A stretch of DNA of 64,000 bases from Escarpia spicata (lineage: Eukaryota; Annelida; Polychaeta; Sabellida; Siboglinidae), in the NCBI GenBank assembly GCA_963995525.1, contig OZ023216.1:35693848-35757847 (forward strand). The letters run 5' to 3'. Below, in pieces: positions 28,401-34,400 of this stretch. The translations under genes and the position numbers were made by a program. A model generated the notes under the pieces. It saw only the letters and a list, made by a program, of their open reading frames with translations. It ran no database searches and had not been told where the DNA came from. Numbering within the stretch: the first letter of the stretch is position 1; each line of letters begins with the position of its first letter.

Positions 28401-31400
28401 AAGAAACCAACACATCTACCAACTGAGCTAGCAGCACCAACGGAATTTCAATGACTTATTTAAGTTGTTATGATAAATTGTACAACTCCTGCTTCATATA
28501 TCGATATTCTAGTGATATTATGATATTATACGTTACTTTCTGTAGCTGGATGCAATATCTGTTTGCTATGTATGTTTATTGGTGTAGATTATCTCCCGTT
28601 GGTTGCATTCGATATCATTATTCTGAAAACGAGCCCAAGCTCAGTGAAACCTAGTCGACTTGTAGGCCCATTCGCATTCGTTATTTTGCATAAAATTTGA
28701 TTTGTGTGGAACTGTAAGATAACTGCTTGTTCCTCTATGATGACTAGTGTTTGTATTACATCGGAATATTGCACAATAACTCATTCTGACGCTTGTTTCG
28801 ACCTAAAAGCTATCCTTGTAAACATGCTCTGAATGCATGGAAAGGGTCGGCCTGATGCGAGTGTGTGTCATAAGTGACGTCACGATACCACGTGATCGCC
28901 TAGCTCATTAAAATTTAATTTTCCGCGGGAATCGCTTCACAGACGGGCTTAAAATCGAATTTATGCAACAAATGTATTTTTCTGTATTTGTTTAATGTTG
29001 TCAAATGTTACATACGATGTTAAACTTTGTGTACACATGGAAAAAGGATTTTAGCTAATGCCTTATTTTTATTTCCTTTAAAATATAGGCCCATGGCATT
29101 GCAAATGGCATAATTAACTGGATAGAAAATGGCTGATTGACAGAAGACAGCGGGTAGTAATTGGAAATCAATTTTGAGTGGGGTAGTAATTGGAAATCAA
29201 TTTTGAGTGGGGTACCACAGGGATCAGTCCTGGGATTTATATTATTCTTAATATATATCAGCAATTTGGACAATTATAGAACAAATAAGGTGTTGAAATT
29301 TGTGGATGATATAAAAGTGTTTAGAAGGATTAAACGTGATGGAGAGAGACAGCATTTACAAGATGATCTTGACAGGTTGATCAAAATTAATGGTCTGAAA
29401 AGTTGCAAATGTTCAATTTTGGTAAAAGTAAATGCCTCCACACAGGACATGGGAACAAAGATTTACAGTATACAGTGGGGGGTACTGTACTAAGTACCAC
29501 TGTAAAAGCAAAGGACTTAAGGTTAGCCAATCCTTGTTAACCTGCCATCTAGAGTTAAATTTATGGGTGGCAATCTTGTTAAAACAGTCCCCTTTGATGG
29601 CGGCATTCGTTGTAAATTTGATGCAAAAATCCCATCAAAGTCCAAATTGCTTGATTGATGTAAGACAAAGTCAAAAATTTCAACAAAGCTAAAAAGTAGC
29701 CGTTTCATCTCGCTACACATTAATACTTGAAATATTAATTAATACCAAAAAAAAGAATGCTCTAAGTTAGCATTTACTTACAGAAATCGCCAGTAATTAA
29801 TAGTTTGGTTTGAAAACAGTTCCCCAGGTCCTTCCATGTTTCAGTCCTGCAACAAATATACAACTTATATTCTCATTGCCTGAAATGTAACAAAACATTC
29901 ACTGCATTGTATGAAAGGGGGACCAGAAATTGTTTGACACTGAGTTTGATACAAAGTAAAAAAGTAAAGGTAAGTTCTTATATACCACAGTATCCAGTCC
30001 TCAGGACTGCTCAAAGCACTTTACACTTTACTCCCTGGCAGATCTGTTCAGTCGAACACCATCTCGACTTCTCTAGAAAGATATCAAAACTATGAGGCAT
30101 TTTGCACTATTTAGCCATGGAAATTGCCAACATTTCTAACATATTAAATCAACATGTTTTTGAAATAGTCTCTTAATCTTTTTTTTGGGTGAAATGATTT
30201 ATTTGTTAAGAACAACCAGCTTGTTAATTTGTTAATGGCTTCTTAGATATTTTGTAACAATTGTTAGCTTTTTTAGTATATCCATTCTTTATATACCCTT
30301 AATTTAATTAACTTTTTTGAGAAGACCCCTTTATTTTATTAAATGACCCCCTTTGTGTTGAGATGATCAGCTAAGCTAGACCTAATAATGACCCCTTTTG
30401 TTATAATTGTTTTTGATATAATCCCTTAATTTTATTGATATTTTAACATGCTTTAAGAGCCCGTTAATCTTTTAGATGAAACTTTTATTTGATTGAGATT
30501 ACCCTTAACTTAATTTTATAATATCACCTATTAATATAGCATTTTGAGATGTCCCCTAAGTTGGTTGAGACAACCCATAAGTAATCAAATGTTGATAAGA
30601 TATTTCATTTATGAGCATAATTTAATTATATTTTTTCTGACATGTTCCTTTGTCTTCGTGTAGATTACCCTTATCATTTGTTGAGGTAACCCTTTTTAAT
30701 AACTCCTCTTCTTCCATTGTCATCATCCTATAAAATACAAAAGTGTTTAGAAGGATTAAAAGTGATGGAGATAGACAGCATTTACAAGATGATCTTGACA
30801 GGTTGATCAAATGGTCTGAAAAGTGGCAAATGTTCAATTTTGGGAAATGTAAATGCCTTCACACAGGACATGGGAACAGATATGTAGAATATACAATGGG
30901 TGGAACTGTACTACGGTAAGTACTACTGTAAAAGAAAAAGACTTAGTGCTGACAATTAGTGCTGACAGGAAGGTTTCAGAGCAGTGTGGAATTGCAGCTT
31001 CAAAAGGAAATCAAATCCTTTGATTGATTAGACGAAATATAGCATATAAAGAAAAGGAACTAATAATACCGCTATACAAAACAATAGTTAGGCCTCATTT
31101 AGAATATTGTATACAAGCATGGAGGCCATACCGCAAGAAGGACATAGATATGCTAGAAAGAGTACAGAGGAGAGCGACTAAAATTATACCAAAACTGAGG
31201 GATCTTAGTTATGAAAAACGCCTAAAAGAATGTGGTTTAACAACACTAGAGACCAGGAGATTGAGAGGAGATCAGATAGAAGTGTTTAAAATATTGATAG
31301 AAATATGTTTTTTTCAGTTAAAAAAGATAGAAAGACTAGAGGACATGAAGTTACATTAGTAAAGGAGCAGTGTAGATTAGACATAAGAAAGTTTTCATTT

Positions 31401-34400
31401 TCACAAAGGACTGTGAATGAATGGAACAGATTATCTGATGATTGTGCGGGTGCTAGTAGTGTGAATATGTTTAAAAACAAAATCGACACACCTCAGAAGG
31501 GCTGGATATATGTAGATAAAAGGGTTGGACTCTCGATAAGCCAAAGGGCTTCCTTGTCCACCTACCATCTAGAGTTAATTCTCTGGATGGCAATCTTATT
31601 AAATCCTCATCATTTTAATGATGATAACCCTCATTGACATCATCTTCATTATATGAAGATGATGTCAATGAGGGTTATCATCATTAAAATGGTCATCATA
31701 TTTATAGTCATCATCATTGTAATCATCATAATCATCGTTAATAAGATAACCCCTTATCTTCATCTTCCTCGCGTCATCATTTATCATCATCAGTGTCATC
31801 ATAATCATCTTCATTGTTTTATTACATGTTATGTTATTACATTACCAGTCAATTTATTACATTACCGAATGACTTTTACATTATCAGTCAATTTATTACA
31901 TTATCAGTCAGTAATTATTATATTGCCAGTTGTTTATTACACTATTGGTTGTAACAAATATCCCATGGAAATTTGAATTTATATAATTAGTTGTTTTTAT
32001 TTTGTCAGGGGGCGCGCGATAGTGTAGTGGTTAGCACATCCGGCCTGACATGCCGATGCCCCGAGTTCAATACCCGGACCGGGCAGGTATGGTATATTTG
32101 GTGTAAAAACCTGGCTCTCAACATTGGGGACTGTATCCCTCGTGAATCGGAGATCACGTTAATGTCGGTCCCGTCTCAATTTGGGACGTAAAAGAACCAT
32201 TGAGGACGACAAGCACCCTGGCAGTGACCACCCTCAGTGCCAACAGAAAGGTCTGCTTGGCGATAATGTTCTGAAAAAGACTGGCTAGTTGAATGAGACC
32301 TCATAAGATCATAACATTGTAACCACAATATGTACAGACTAGTCAGTTAATAGAACGTTGCCAAGTGCTGGAAACAACTAGGAACTAGGTCTAACAAATA
32401 GTATAGTATGTTGTGCAATGAAGTAGTTTGGGTGAATAAAGAGTAATACCTATATAAGTATGATTGTTATATTTGTTTATATTTTTAATGTAACGGTTAC
32501 CATTATGCAAATCACTGATCATATCATGTTTGACTTTCTTTTAAAGTAGATATAATACACTGAATTTGGTCAAATTATGACAAGCAGTTTTAAGATATGA
32601 CTGTTGTTTAAAATACGATATGTCACAAGGAGTGTGACCCCTTAATCGTTTTATTAATTCATCTTTTTTATTCAGTTGCCAAAATCTTCTGAGAATCAGT
32701 CAATTTATCCTAGTTTGCTCCATTTTTAGGCCTTTGGGCCGAAGGTCCAACAGACTATTGCCATCACTCTGCGTCCGCTGTCCACCATCCGCCTTTAGCT
32801 GCCTACCGTATCTCAGAAACCGTTCAGCAACTGTTTCTCTAATTTTGCATATACATTTCATGTGGTAGTATCACTGTACACAAACAATGTATATTTGATT
32901 GAATTATTCTAAGGGCACCAAAGGTCCCCTAAAATGCAAAATTTGCTAACTAAATTGTCTACTGCAGCAGCAGCTCTATTTGGCTTACAGTCCTTTCCTC
33001 AACTAATCCCTTTTCTTACAACATCTGTCACACCTCACCTTGGAGGAAGGTTGTACCTGATGGAAACTCTAACTAATCTGTAATTGGTCACTAGCAGAGG
33101 CTTGTGTCAACAGACAGCACCCACTAGACCCCTGGACAATAGGGCATACATTTTAAGGGGTCATCCTGAAACAACCAAATGTCAACCATTAGAAGAGTTG
33201 ACATAGTTCCGCTATACACAACAGATATGTATTTGATTGAATCATTCTAGTATCATCAGCATATAGTAGAACATACATTTTCAAGAAAATGTCTACATCA
33301 TCATCATTAAGGTTGTTGTAAATTTCAGCTGCCATGTCAAGTCCCTTAAAATTATGAGTGTTCAAAATCATTCAGGTAAATAGCAAATAACAAAGGAGAC
33401 AAGTTTTCTCCTTGTGGTAACTCTACATCACATGAGAAGAAGGCTGACACAGCCCCCCAAAATCTAGTGAAGTGGTTTTGAGAAGGCCCTTGAGACTATC
33501 CTCTAACAGTAAATTTTGTATATTGTGTCGGAAACAGAACCTGGTAGCTATTCCCCTTCCCAAACCATCTATCACATACGGAGTCTGTGTCTTGCATGGA
33601 AGTCTATTTTTATGCAGCTGTTTTATATGGAGGTTGTCTTTTCTGTTACGTAATTATAAGCAGGAAATTTGTGAAATTAGTTATTCGTAGGCCACAGAAA
33701 AGTAATTCCCGGTTTCTCATCAATGCATGTATTTAAAAATAGGTGCCACAACATTTTATTTTCTATTATAATTATTCCTCTAAATGCAAGGCATGGTGCA
33801 ATAAGTGAACAGTAAACATGTCAAAATTTTACTTCCATCATATCCCTTAATGATCTGTAACTATGATTCACCAAAAACCATTTCATTAATAATTACCTAC
33901 AAGGTTGTTTGATTTCTGCCAGTCAGAAACTGTTTCTGCCTGGTAGAAACGGCAACAATAGGAAACATGCCATTGATAGGCAAATGTGTTCTTTTTATAG
34001 AAAACGTCAGTTTCTTTCTATAACTGTCTACGTATGATAACCATTTGTCCGCCCTGCTCACAATAAGCAAGAAACATCACATGAATGACAAAAGGAAGAT
34101 CACTGCCATTTAACTTGTGGATTATTATTATAAAACTGCTCTGCTACTGCTTGGTGGACAGTTAATTGGTGGCTCAAGTTCAAATATATCAGGACGTTTT
34201 TCACACCTGCATTGTAGTTTAGGCTCAGTAGTGTGCTGGCAGCCACTAAACCTACAGGCTTGTGTGAAGAGGATAGTTGGCAGAAGAACTAACTTCAAAG
34301 CCCCATTTCATCCATTTAGCCAGGCAGCAGTCACACTGTCCCAGTGTATGCTGCTAGGTAAACTCAAAGCCTGGTGAGTAACTAGAGGAATCTTCTTTTC

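Noticed and set aside
31653..31976. 107-codon Ile/Val/Met-rich open frame
   Set aside because: It translates the ATC repeat and minisatellite.
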